Below, piece by piece: positions 13,101-24,269 of a stretch of DNA of 64,000 nucleotides; within the stretch, counting starts at the first letter, position 1, and each line of letters opens with the position of its first letter. The notes beneath the pieces were generated by a model. That model did no database searches. It was not told where the DNA came from and worked only from the letters and a program-made list of their open reading frames with translations. The stretch spans positions 1,675,007 to 1,739,006 of the forward strand of contig OY718803.1 of assembly GCA_963070105.1 (NCBI GenBank). The letters are read 5' to 3'. This DNA is from Litomosoides sigmodontis (lineage: Eukaryota; Nematoda; Chromadorea; Rhabditida; Onchocercidae). The position numbers and the translations under genes were made by a program.

Positions 13101-15028
13101 GGCTTTCGACATTACAATTCAGCTGTGTTATTTCAATTTATTGAATTCAAAATGCCACATAATATTCGACTACTGAGGCAAATGAATTATTTCCAATTGT
13201 TTATTCTATTATTTTAATTATTTAACTTTGATCTTCAATTTTAAGACTTCATCGATAGCACTATGAATGATAAGTGAATGGAGAAGATGTAGTAGTATAG
13301 TAAGGTAAGTTAGGGTAGATGATGGTAAATAGTCACCGAGAGACGAACTTACCTCTCATTAGCGTTTTCAACAATTTATCCCAATTAATCATTATCACGA
13401 ATCTATCCTCATCGCCTGAATTGGATAATTTAATTTAAATAAGTTGTGTGAGTTCTTTTTTTTCTCTCTCTCTCTCTCTCAAATGCAATATGCTAATGCA
13501 CTCGTTCAAATGATGAAAGTTCTGTTCGACAAAATGCTGGAAATGCTAAAATTTTTCTGGCGTTCAAAATTCATACGTGAAAAGAATTCCATGCGTTTCA
13601 AATTCATGAAAAATTTTTCTTTTTGCAAATGTTTTTATCAATAACCTGCTGAACTAGTTAGTGGTGGAGAATTTTTTTTTTTGAAAATAAATTTGTTAAA
13701 TAATTTCTTTTACATTAAATCAAAAAATTTCCATGCTTTACGTACGTCTGCAAAAATATTGCTAGTAGAATTTTGCTACCAAGAAGTTGTTAAACGTGTT
13801 TTTTTGTTTCAAATTTCTTGTTCAGAATACATCATAGTGGAAATCGAATACCAAACTTTGCACAACTTGGTGTACCGCAACCGGAACCGGAAGAAAAACC
13901 ACCACAACGAAAAACTTCATGGTTGAATTCACGAAGTGTTAGTAATATGGGATCTAAAAATAGCATTGATAGCTCTTCCGATCGAAGTAAATAAACTTTA
14001 TTTTAATTTAATTTAACGATTATTTGATTAATTTAACCACTGTTTTTTTGAATTTAATTTTTCCGTTAGTAATTTAATAAATCTAATTATTCACGTATTA
14101 CGATTGAAAATTAACGGATTATACTCATTTTGAAGTGTTCATTTGAAGCAATAGAATTGAAGAAAAAAATGACGAGATGATTGATATAACGAGAACGTTC
14201 ATTCCTAAATTTCAAAATTGTTGAAAAATTTACAGGCTTAGAAAGTTTAACAAATGACGTGCGGAAAGATTCATCAGGAAATAGCATTTGCACGTCAAGT
14301 ACGACCGAAATTACGCAAATGATTGCGATGACTTGCTCCAATGAGCAAAAGAAGCTAAGGCAAACACAACTATCATCTAGAAATTTGACAATTTTTGCAA
14401 TCGAAGAAACACGACGTAAGATGATTACGTGTGCGCGAAAGCTACGTCGACGTGTCTACTCAGGTTTTTCGCTTAAACTTTGTGAATTTTCGGAAGAATT
14501 CCGCGGTGATTGTTTATTTTCACATTTGATGAATTACATCAATCATTTTTGATCACATAAATTTTAGGAATTGCTAAAATTATTCAAAATTGAAATTTGA
14601 TTGATTGTTTTTCCTGGACTGCTTGCTATTAACATTTCAACACACTAATTAATTCTTCATAAATATTGCAAAAATTTTATTTGCAATGAAACTAATTGAC
14701 TAATTTGCGTGTAATAAATGTTGACAGTTTAAATTTTAGTAAAATAGTTTCGCTTTTTGAAGAAATTAAATTTAACTTGCAAAATTACACAAATGCATAA
14801 CTCATTTTGCCCCCCTTTATTTCAGGTGTTCAAGTTTTTTTTATTCAAGAAAGTATGGACACTCAGGAAATTTTGGGTCGCATGGCAGCACCACTACCTT
14901 CACCACACGTCTACACCAGGTCATCAGAACGTGAAGTACGTGTTATTAAAGGTGACCTGGTGAAGCCAATACCACTCTCAAGCTTAGGAATGGAAAGTGA
15001 TTATGAAATGACCGATTGGGAAGATTAA
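10128..15028 (+). CDS. F-box protein A
   Basis: Likely substrate adaptor of an SCF ubiquitin ligase. Proposed exons: 10128-10317, 10660-10807, 11046-11177, 11998-12155, 12470-12556, 12997-13177, 13826-13986, 14236-14463, 14826-15028. Phases agree across all eight introns and give 495 residues. An F-box lies at about residues 14-50 (LPEEALRRLTDYLSPLERLKLQQ), followed by several leucine-rich segments (around LLHSLFSLPQLESILILDS), a Ser/Thr-rich linker, a basic stretch with RKLRRR, and an acidic end (DYEMTDWED). The F-box assignment is firm from pattern; the repeats are irregular and the substrate is unknown. Intron 6 must start with GC (AG|GCAAAT at 13178) to stay in frame. The first ATG follows a short AG-ended stretch, so an upstream noncoding exon or trans-splice site is possible. 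A second F-box gene lies at 30890-34629. Confidence 0.8.
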
Positions 15029-16805
15029 AATTGATCTGTTCATATTATCTATTCTAAAATGTATAAATACAAGTTTTTCATATAAGCACAATTTTTTTTT
15101 TTCAATACGAACAATGCCAGCAAAGGGAGAAATTAACAAATTTAAAAAGAGAGAGAGAGAGAAAACGACAGTATTAAAAAAGTTGACGCATTAAATTGTA
15201 TTTTTAATCTAATTGTATCCATCAAATCTGTCCTATCCACTAAATTGAACTTTTAATGAGAGAGATTTAGTTTTTCGCTTAATAATTTTGATAAGAGAGA
15301 TTGATAGATCTGAAGATTTAGCTTAAAAGTATATCACTGAATATTTCAAGGTATTAACCCGCAAATTTCATACAAATTTTGAAATTAACATAAAATGATT
15401 TATTCGCAGTGCTTACTTTGAAACAAAAGAAACTCAAGGTGAGAGAAAGGGAGAAAGAGAGAGCGAAAGAGAGAGAATTGGAGTGTAAAAATAATTTTTA
15501 ACATTGCAATAACTTGTTGTACAAATTACACAAATTTTATCCTGCAAAATTGCAATCATACGGTACATCATCTGTTTTGGAAGTAACAATAAAATGTAAA
15601 ATGGATGATGAGGTTGATCGTCATTTAACAAATATCATTTTAATGTTAGTTGTGAAAAAAAAATTTGCATAATTCATTTATTTCAACGTTAGTGGTAAAA
15701 AAAATTTCCATAATTAATTCTTCTGGTGTGAACATTATTTTTGGAAAAAAAATTGAAAAGTTTTTGAACTACGAATTCAATTTACTTAATATATTACATT
15801 TTTTTTCCTATTCTTTTTCCTCTCCTCCCCCTCCCTCCCAAAAGAAAAGAACTTTTGCTGGGAAAACCGGAAGTCGAAGAATTTAAAATGAGACAAGGAT
15901 GCTCCTCGACACAATTTCACCGGCCGCAGACATTCTAATTAAGATTGTATGGGAGCGTTTCGGATTTCGGATGATCCGATTCGGTTGCAATTGGTATTGT
16001 TGTTTGAGGAGGGACGATGGATGAAGGATGTAGTTTGTGCTTGTGATGCTCTAGAGGGGAGATGAGGTAAGAGGAGGAGAGGAGGTAGAAATTTGGGTAT
16101 GATTAATTTTTGAAAAAAAAATTAAACACTTGTTAGTGCGGAGCGTTTAAGTTTTTTTTTTTTGTATTTCTCCTCAAATTTACTATGTTATGAATTGGTT
16201 TGTCATATGAATTGGTTCAGTTTTGTTGTTGAATTCTAACTTCACGACAACTTACACTTATTATTAAAATTATTAATCACTTATCATGTAAAAGCTAATT
16301 TAAATGTGATATTTGTGTGAAGTGAATGGTTTTATCTTCAGATAGCGATCATTTTAACTTATTGACGCTGATCATCTGAATTAGTAACGTTAGCTTCTTA
16401 TAGGCATTTTAAACAGAATTCAATCAGTCGAGATGAAAGTGGTGAGAATTTTTGTGAAATCAATCAGCGATTAGTAAGTACAAGGAGGACGATTGTATAA
16501 ATATCCATATTATTAATGAATATTCATACATTTTCCAATAAACTTATATTAAACTTTTCTTTCAACTTTAACAAACTTCATTAAAGTGTTTAGCATTGTC
16601 AATTTAAAATTAACTCTATTCGTTGAAGCATTTTTTTTTTCATTGTCATTTTAAATTATACGCACAGATTTCTTTCCTTTTTGATATCATTGTTCTTTGC
16701 TCTTTTTTCTTATCTTTATACGCGTTAGTTTCAGCAGTAGAATTATTTGATTAGTAGCATTTCCACAGGATTAGAAATGCTTATTTGATATGTGCATATT
16801 CAGGC
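15029..16805. other. Intergenic region between F-box A and the mannosidase gene
   Basis: Holds GA tracts near 15150 and 15445-15475, and a GC-richer island at 15890-16085 carrying a 41-codon frame (15899-16024, beginning MLLDTISPAADIL) with an open frame opposite. The island may be 3' UTR, a small gene or a regulatory element; nothing decides between them. Confidence 0.5.
16803..16805 (+). promoter_or_regulatory. Possible spliced-leader acceptor of the mannosidase gene
   Basis: The start codon at 16806 is preceded within a few bases by TATTCAG, an acceptor-like sequence with no upstream coding exon. In nematodes this is typical of SL trans-splicing close to the ATG. Inferred from position only. 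Confidence 0.4.
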
Positions 16806-19318
16806 ATGGCATCGATTGGTAATTTTCTGATAAAATGGTTACTTGTCTTTGCCTTAGTTACAAGTATATTTACGATATTTTATTTCACTTCCACTCAAAC
16901 TCAAAATGAAAAGGTCATATTTTTTTTCCAAAATTTTTATTGTTAATGTAGTGGCTGTCGTTTTGTTTTTTAATTCGTCGTGAATTCAGAATGCTGTACG
17001 AAGATTTCAACTAGTTAGGCATCCGAAATTTAAAATGGATAATATTATAAAGAACGAATCAACAGCTGAAAAAGCTGTGCCTGAAGCTCATCATGCGAAG
17101 AGTGAATCAGCTTCTACGGAACCGCCTTTGTCGGAAGTATGTTTTTTCATCATAAAATTGATGAAATTTTCTAATAGGATGTGGAACAAATCGGAAAGTT
17201 ATTTTTATGTTTGGAATGCGTTAATAAATTATCAGCTGTTTTTAGGATGGTGGCGAGTATTCAGTGCAAATATTCTATTATCCATGGTATGGAAACCCAG
17301 AATTTGATTCCGGAAAGTATTATCACTGGAACCATCGTTTCATTCCACATTGGAATCCAAATGTCTCAAAGGAGTATCCAGCAGGTGCCTATAAACTTCT
17401 CGAATTTGGTTTTTAGAACTGATTTATTACAAGATTGCTATTTTGATTTTATAAAAATTTTGACCTTAATACTGCTTAAATTTGTTCTTTCCTAAATGCA
17501 CAGAACTAAATGCTCTCCGAATCCACAAAACAAAATGATGTGGAAACATACCAAGCAAACGGATGTCACATTTTGTATCTCCACTTTTTAAAGTTTCGCT
17601 TGTGTATGGTGCTCACAAATAAGTATTGATTTAATTTCATCTCAGGTTTTCATGTTCCTCCACTGGATATTGGTTCCAGTTTTTATCCGCTTTTGGGGCC
17701 TTACAGTAGCCGCGATCCAGCAGTAATTGAACAGCACATGAAATGGATGTCGTCAGCCGGTGTAGACGTCGTTATTGTTTCCTGGTTTCCTCCAAGAATC
17801 TCTGATGAACAGGGTATGGTCCTTCATTGCTCTCACGTTTCTTGGCGGCCTAGTTGTATATTGATTCCATAGTCTATGCAATAAACTTTCAAAGAGTTTA
17901 AGAATTAGAAAAAAAACTTTAAAAATTTTTTAAAGTGTCCTTGATGGAACATTCAAGCAAAACAAGATTTTGCAAAATGAAACAATAGGCAGTGAAATGG
18001 TTTCTTTATTTTTCTCGTATTTTAAGCGGACAGTGTTGGACTTCTATAATTTCACTTTTTGGGAGTTTATTTGTGGTTCATATTTTTTTTCAGGACATCC
18101 ATGGGATGATTTGATACCAACCTTGCTAGATATCACAGCAAAGTATCGTATGAAATTATCTTTTCATATGGAACCTTACAAACACAGGAGTAGTGAATCG
18201 CTGCGTACTGATATCGAATATATTATTGACAATTATGGCAATCATTCGGCTTTGTATAGGATGAAACTGCCAAAGTTGCGGAAAAGTAAGTAAATTTATT
18301 TATCCGTTATCGTTGAGCAGTGTTTCATTACATCTACTTTAGCCTAGGATTTCCCCCTAAATTTTGGCGGTATGTACGGAATAAATAATTTCCGAAAGAA
18401 TTATATAGTTATAATCTTAAATCATTTTACTTAATTCCACTTTTTCTTGACTCTCACTGATTATGAAAAAAAAGTATCCATTATGATTTTAGTAGCTAAT
18501 GACAAAAATAGTCGAAATGATGACCAGCTGCCGTTGTTATACTTTTACGATTCATATCTTGTACCCTATGATGAATGGAAACAATTAACTAAACCGTCTG
18601 GAAAGTTGACTGTACGGAACAGCAAATACGATGTTCTTTTTATTGGCAAGTTGAGATGTGATATTTTTAACTAATGAAGTTTTTTCAACGTGTGGGTCTG
18701 GCATTGGGACTTGTACATTGGTTTTCTGGGCGGGAAATTTTACTTAGTGGTCGTATTTTCAGGTCTTTTAGTTAAATCAGAAGATAGACACTCATTATTG
18801 GATGCTGGATTCGACGGGATTTATACATATTTTGCAGCTAAAGGCTTTTCTTACGGTTCCACGCCATCATCTTGGCCTTCATTGAGCGCCTTTTGTAGGT
18901 CTGCGCCAGAATTTATTGAAATTTAAGAAAATTTGAGCACTGCATACACGAAAATAATGTCAGAGGTACTGTAGAAATGTGCAATTCATCCCCTGAGAAA
19001 GAAGGTCGACGCGAATCGAATGGAGTTTGACTTAATTTCAGTGATATCGAGATTGCAGTTAATTTTTTCTTCTCTTTTTTAGGAAAAATGATTTAATTTT
19101 TGTACCCTCGGTAAGTCCTGGTTATGATGATCGTCGTGTGCGACCTTGGAACGAGGCGAATTACAGAGATCGAATGAATGGCAAATATTATGAAGATATG
19201 TTTGAAATGGCACATATTGCAAAGGTATAGTAGAAATGTTCTAGGAACAATTGAAAACATACAAGTTTATTTTATATTTGTAGATTGATGGTTTCTAACT
19301 CTAACAAGTAATGTTACA

Positions 19319-19388
<70 letters not shown>

Positions 19389-19935
19389 GGATGGCTCCTG
19401 AAAAATTGTTAGTATAATTCACTGTATAGAGCACCACTAGATTCCGTCTATTGTTCCTCGGTTTGACTTTTGTCTGAAGGATTTATGTGCTAGGATAGTT
19501 ATTGACTTTTATCATCTTTTACATTTACCTTTGCAAAGAAGAGATAATTCAGAAAAAGAAATAAATATATTTTGCCTGCTTTGTTTAACATTACTTCATA
19601 GAAAAAAATTGTAGTATCTCACTTCAGTGATCTCCCGCTTTCTCTAACGGTCACCATCCAGGAGAATTAGTTAAGGTTATAAAATCAGTTTGAACAGTAA
19701 GAATAGAAAAAATTATTTTAAGGCAAATATCATAACAATAACGTCGTTCAACGAGTGGCATGAAGGTACACAAATCGAACCAGCAATACCATTCACTGAT
19801 AACAGCACGGGTTTTGTGTACAGTAGCTATGTTCAAGGACCGGAACAGTACCTTCATCAAACGCTTGATCTTGTCAAGAAATATTTTACTGCAATGCATA
19901 GAATTGCACCCGAAAAAATTGTTAATATAGTTTAA
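16806..19935 (+). CDS. MANEA: Glycoprotein endo-alpha-1,2-mannosidase (GH99)
   Basis: Golgi enzyme that cleaves glucosylated mannose from the A branch of N-glycans, bypassing glucosidases. Exons: 16806-16913, 16990-17136, 17246-17384, 17646-17813, 18094-18285, 18493-18645, 18763-18898, 19083-19224, 19723-19935. All phases agree, giving 465 residues; human MANEA has 462. Residues 1-30 hold a short cytoplasmic tail and one hydrophobic signal anchor, as in type II Golgi enzymes. A stem follows, then the GH99 domain from about residue 90, with FYYPWYGNP, IGSSFYPLLGPYSSRDP, AGFDGIYTYFA and SFNEWHEGTQIE. Glu406 and Glu409 in NEWHE match the catalytic Glu pair of the family. Intron 6 begins with GC (attg|GCAAGTT), forced by frame and homology. 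The acceptor of exon 6 is a tandem TAGTAG. Intron 8 carries a TA repeat. The gene looks intact. Confidence 0.94.
19322..19385. repeat. (TA)n microsatellite in mannosidase intron 8
   Basis: About 32 TA units, about 100 bp past the exon 8 donor. Confidence 0.95.
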
Positions 19936-21263
19936 TGTTGGTTCTTTCCTCATTACTGTGTAGTGTCATTTACTTATCAGAATACTTCGTATTTATCAAT
20001 ATACTTACAGGTTATTGATATGCTTATATGCATATTTGTTTTTTTTCATATTGCTTTACATAAGGATTCGGAAGTATATGAAGTGGCAAATGTGCTAAGA
20101 ATTCAAATTCTTTACACTTTCCTAAAAGAAGTTATATTAATGCGAATGCCACGAATACTGATTATCAGAAATGAAGCTAACAACGCGGATGTGCTGACCA
20201 ATGATTCATCATAAGTTTTATATTGAAATTACTGTTCACAATGCGTTAAATCAATGGAGTCATCCATTTATTCAGGTATTGTTCAATCAGTTAAGAATCA
20301 CTGCCGACATATGATTTGATAATTTTGATTAAAAAAACAAGCAATAAATACTGTTTAGGTAAATTTACTTAAATAATTGATAAATCAATTTAACCAGTCT
20401 TTTTGTACTGTAAGGAAAAGCAAATTTTATATTTCTTTTAAAACATCGGACTTGTAGATATAATACGTCGATGAAGAATTGTAAGTCTTGATGCACAAAA
20501 TCTAGGAGTGGTTGCAATTTTGCTGCAATTCTTTAATATGTAGTTTTTTTTAATTTAAAATGAGCTATTAGCAAATTTTCTTCGAAATATTTATTCTCAT
20601 TTTTATTGTAGCGTTAAATACCCTGTAATATTTCTGTTTAAATGCATTTTGCTCTTCCACATCGGTTTAATCGATAAATTTTGTTGTAATGAAATTTTTT
20701 TTTGTTAATTTGACAGTGTCGTGCAGCGATAGTGCGAAGCATATCTATTTCTGAATTAAATTTTTATTAAGCATTAACAGCAGTCTTTTGTAGCGATATC
20801 CAAAGCAATAGTTGTTAAATTAGTCTTTTAAGTAGTTAATATTTTTTTCAATAATTAGCTTCAAATAATTAATCTTTTAAATAACTGAAGTTGTGAGGAA
20901 TATGGGGAAATGTATTTCATCAATGCTATTAGCATTATAAAAACATTTTGCTTATTGAAATAATTCGCCCAATGTAACATATCGAATGTTGTTGAGCTTT
21001 GTGGAAAATAATTCGCATAAAAAGTCAATGATCAATAATCCATTGAAATGTTAATGTTTGAAATTTTCGTTAAACAATTTTGCAATCGATATGGGAAAAA
21101 TCCTTGTAAAAAAGAATGCAAATTGCGGCAGAAACATTCATGCATTTTTTCTTTTAAAATAATATATAACGAAATTTTTTTTATTCAAACTTTTAAATTA
21201 TAAAACTCTATTAAATTCAACAGTTCTAAAATTTTTTCCTCTACAGTCTTAAGTGTGCTAAAC

Positions 21264-21320
21264 GAAATTATTTACAACAGCTATTTTGAGAAAAAGAAAT
21301 TATTTACAACGGCTATTTTG
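21264..21320. repeat. Short tandem duplication, period 32
   Basis: Two copies of a 25-base segment (GAAATTATTTACAAC, then A or G, then GCTATTTTG) starting at 21264 and 21296. Confidence 0.85.
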
Positions 21321-22402
21321 TGGAGCTAATATACTTACAAAATAATTTGATGTTTCTGGTTTCTTAAGGTAATTGGGAAGACTGTGATAAAATTAGGAAT
21401 AATTTGTAAAAAATAATTTGTGAGAGAATCTGATGTTTCATTTTAGAAAAATCATTTACAATTGTTAAAATTTAGAACTGGAACAGATATTTCATCCACC
21501 GATTAGAAATATTTTGTGAAGCTAGCATGCTATAAGATGATCATTTATAACTTTTATATTTTTTTGCATTTATTTTTTAATTTTGGACAAACTTTGCGTA
21601 ATACTATAAAATGCTTGGAAGTAACTATCGGCAAGTTCCGTAAAATTTTCGTAATTTAGGAAAAAACTTTAAATTGCGAATTCATTCACACCTTTCATTT
21701 TCACATTTATAAATCGAGTAGTGAAATGATATTTGCATTACTTCCTCTTTAATTGTCTCTTTTTTGGTAGTATATTTGATGACCGAAGTTTTTTTTCTTT
21801 TAGCTGCCTTTTCATTTTGTTTTAATTAAAAAATTGAATTTCAAAAGAGTAAGTAATTCCTAAGCACAGAGTCAATTTTTCTTTTTCAATGATATTAAAG
21901 GTAACTGAAATTTGATGGCCTACTTTCAGTAATCACATTTGTCTGTCAGATAAAAATTATGAGGCATAAAATTTGTTAGCTGTAAAGTTCCAACAATTCT
22001 TATTTATTGCAAAAAATTGATTTCAAATTACAGCGAATGTACTCATCCATTCATTGTGCATTTTGAAGCACTTATAATACATTTAACAATGAATTTAAAT
22101 AATTTGCTAAATTCATTGAAAATTTCCAACAAACTGTTTGTTGAAAAAAAAAAGAAAAATTTTCCTCTTCAGGTCACTCTACCACATTTAATTTGTAGGA
22201 GGAATTCAGGAATAATTCGAGCATGTATTTTTCGTCTTTTTTTTTGATGTGAATTGTATTGGCATTTAAGCATTTCATTTCCACTCAACCAGAATTATCA
22301 CACAGAAAATGGAACGAGATAATTTCAACCAATTACATTCTGTTTAATATTTCCGAATAAAATAGGAAAAGTAAAAAATGAAAATGATTTGCATAGACGG
22401 GT

Positions 22403-22460
22403 GGATGATCGATGGATCGATGGATGGATGGTTGGATGGATGGATGGATGGATGGATGGT
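22403..22460. repeat. (GGAT)n microsatellite
   Basis: Tetranucleotide GGAT/TGGA repeat with GATC and GGTT interruptions at its 5' end. Confidence 0.92.
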
Positions 22461-22748
22461 GTGGTGTTGTAAAATGTAAAATACATTAAAAAGAAGTATT
22501 ATCAATAATGATCAATGATTAATCACTGATATTATTGCTACAAAATGTTTGCGATTGGCAATGTTTGCTAGCAAAAATTGATTGCATTTGTCATTTAATC
22601 TTTTATCATCGCTTCCAGCAAAAATTTACCTTCTTTTTTTCTTCATGAATTTCAAATTTTATTTGAAAATTGTTTGCTTTTTGCTTTGTATCACGGGAGG
22701 TTAATTGATGTACATTGCGAGGAGATAATAATGGTAGTGTTAGTTGTG

Positions 22749-22808
22749 ATGTTGATGATGATGATGATGATGATGATGGTAGTGGTGGTAGTGGTGGTGG
22801 TGGTGGTG
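22749..22808. repeat. (GAT)n then (GGT)n repeat
   Basis: About ten GAT units passing directly into GGT/GTA units. Confidence 0.88.
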
Positions 22809-24269
22809 GAAGAAGTTCAATGAACTAAATTTTATAGTGAGGAGGAATAACTGAAATTTTAAAATTGGATGAATTAGGTGAAATTTGATTTTAGTTTTTT
22901 CTGTCACATAAATGCATTAAATTTTTAAAATTTTAATAGTTACTACAAATTATTATTTGTAATTTGTATTTTATTGTTTATTGAAATATCAAATCCCTTA
23001 AACTTCCTTTTGTCTTTTTTTTAGCGCTCGTATTCCTCTCTCTTTTACCGCATTTTCTTTTTTTTCCGACAAAAAAAATTTGGAGTTTCTTTTTTTTCGT
23101 GTATGGAAGCTGAAGGCGAAAAAAAATGTTAAATATAGATTTATTAAAATGATAAACATGGAAATTTTTCATTTGAATCTTACTTTTTCATAACTACAAG
23201 TGTGTAAAATGACAAGAGGTATTTCTCTGCATAGATAAGGCATAATGAAATTTTCAAAAGTGATCGAAATAAATTCGTTAAATGGGACTCTTATGCAACA
23301 GTATTAATCAGAGTTGCTGTATTTATTGATCAGTGTTATTTCTCTGCTACAGTGAAATCAATTAGTCTTATTAACTAACCTATCCTTTTAAAATATCGCA
23401 TCAAAGAAATGTCCATAATAAATCGCAAATGTAAATTTTTTAAATAAATTATTTTTTGCCGAAATTTTTTTAATTATTACACTATTTATTAATTTCGATG
23501 TTACTATTAATGGTATGACGAAGTAGAATTATTTCAATTAAATTTCTTTGAAATAATTCGACTGGGATGAAATGTGTTTCATTTAAAACCTTCGTTAAAG
23601 AACGGAGTAGTGGGAATGCTTGTTAGTAATGTGCAGTTCTGCGCTGTGTCAGTTTCTTCAAAAGTTTTGATTGTTCAGTTTGACCAGAGGTCGAGCTGCA
23701 AATGAAGTACCCTTTCATGCTGTTATAAATTTATTTTCTCGTTTTATATGTGTTCATTAGTTTCAATTGAATGTATTTAATGAATGAATGAATTTTGTGA
23801 ATATGATGAATGGAGAAAATAATTTTTTGTTTCGTAAAAAAGCAATTTTTCGTTTTTGCAGGTTTCTTTTTTGAAAAAATTCTAATTTTGTTTTTACTAA
23901 TAATGCACACGATTAATTTGATTTATTAATTGGACGGTAAACTGTTTTTGTTGACAGAATTTGTTTGCTTGTTTTGGTCAAAAATCCTTCATCAATAATA
24001 ATATTTAATAGACTTCCAAATGTGTAAGACAGTTCATCACTTCTTTCAACATCATTTTTGCCACCTGTCAACGCTGTGTTGCCTAACAAATCTTCATGAT
24101 TCGGTCAACTTGTCAAAGTGAAGAGCCGATAACATGCGTGCAATAGCAGCCATTTCTAATTTCATCAAAATTGTGAGAACGCGCAAAAAATTTCAAAATT
24201 TAATGAGGAATTGTTTGATTGAGAATTCATGTGAAGTGTAAGTGTAAAAAATTGCTAATGTTTTAAGCG

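Larger units (their letters stand above)
19936..24269. other. Intergenic region, mannosidase to zinc transporter
   Basis: About 4.3 kb. An AATAAA at 20343-20348, some 400 bp past the mannosidase stop, is a plausible poly(A) signal. A frame open from 19963 to 20214 lies in this presumed 3' UTR and is not supported. Other contents are a partial duplication at 21264-21320, a TGGA/GGAT repeat at 22403-22460 and a GAT then GGT run at 22749-22808. The stretch before 24270 is the presumed promoter of the transporter gene; no motif stands out. Confidence 0.6.

Noticed and set aside
13480..13643. Met-rich frame (MQYANALVQMMKVLF) within F-box A
   Set aside because: No AG acceptor lies between the CT tract and the frame, and skipping it keeps phase; treated as intron.
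19963..20214. 83-codon frame after the mannosidase gene
   Set aside because: Lies in the presumed 3' UTR, with no family resemblance and no splice link.
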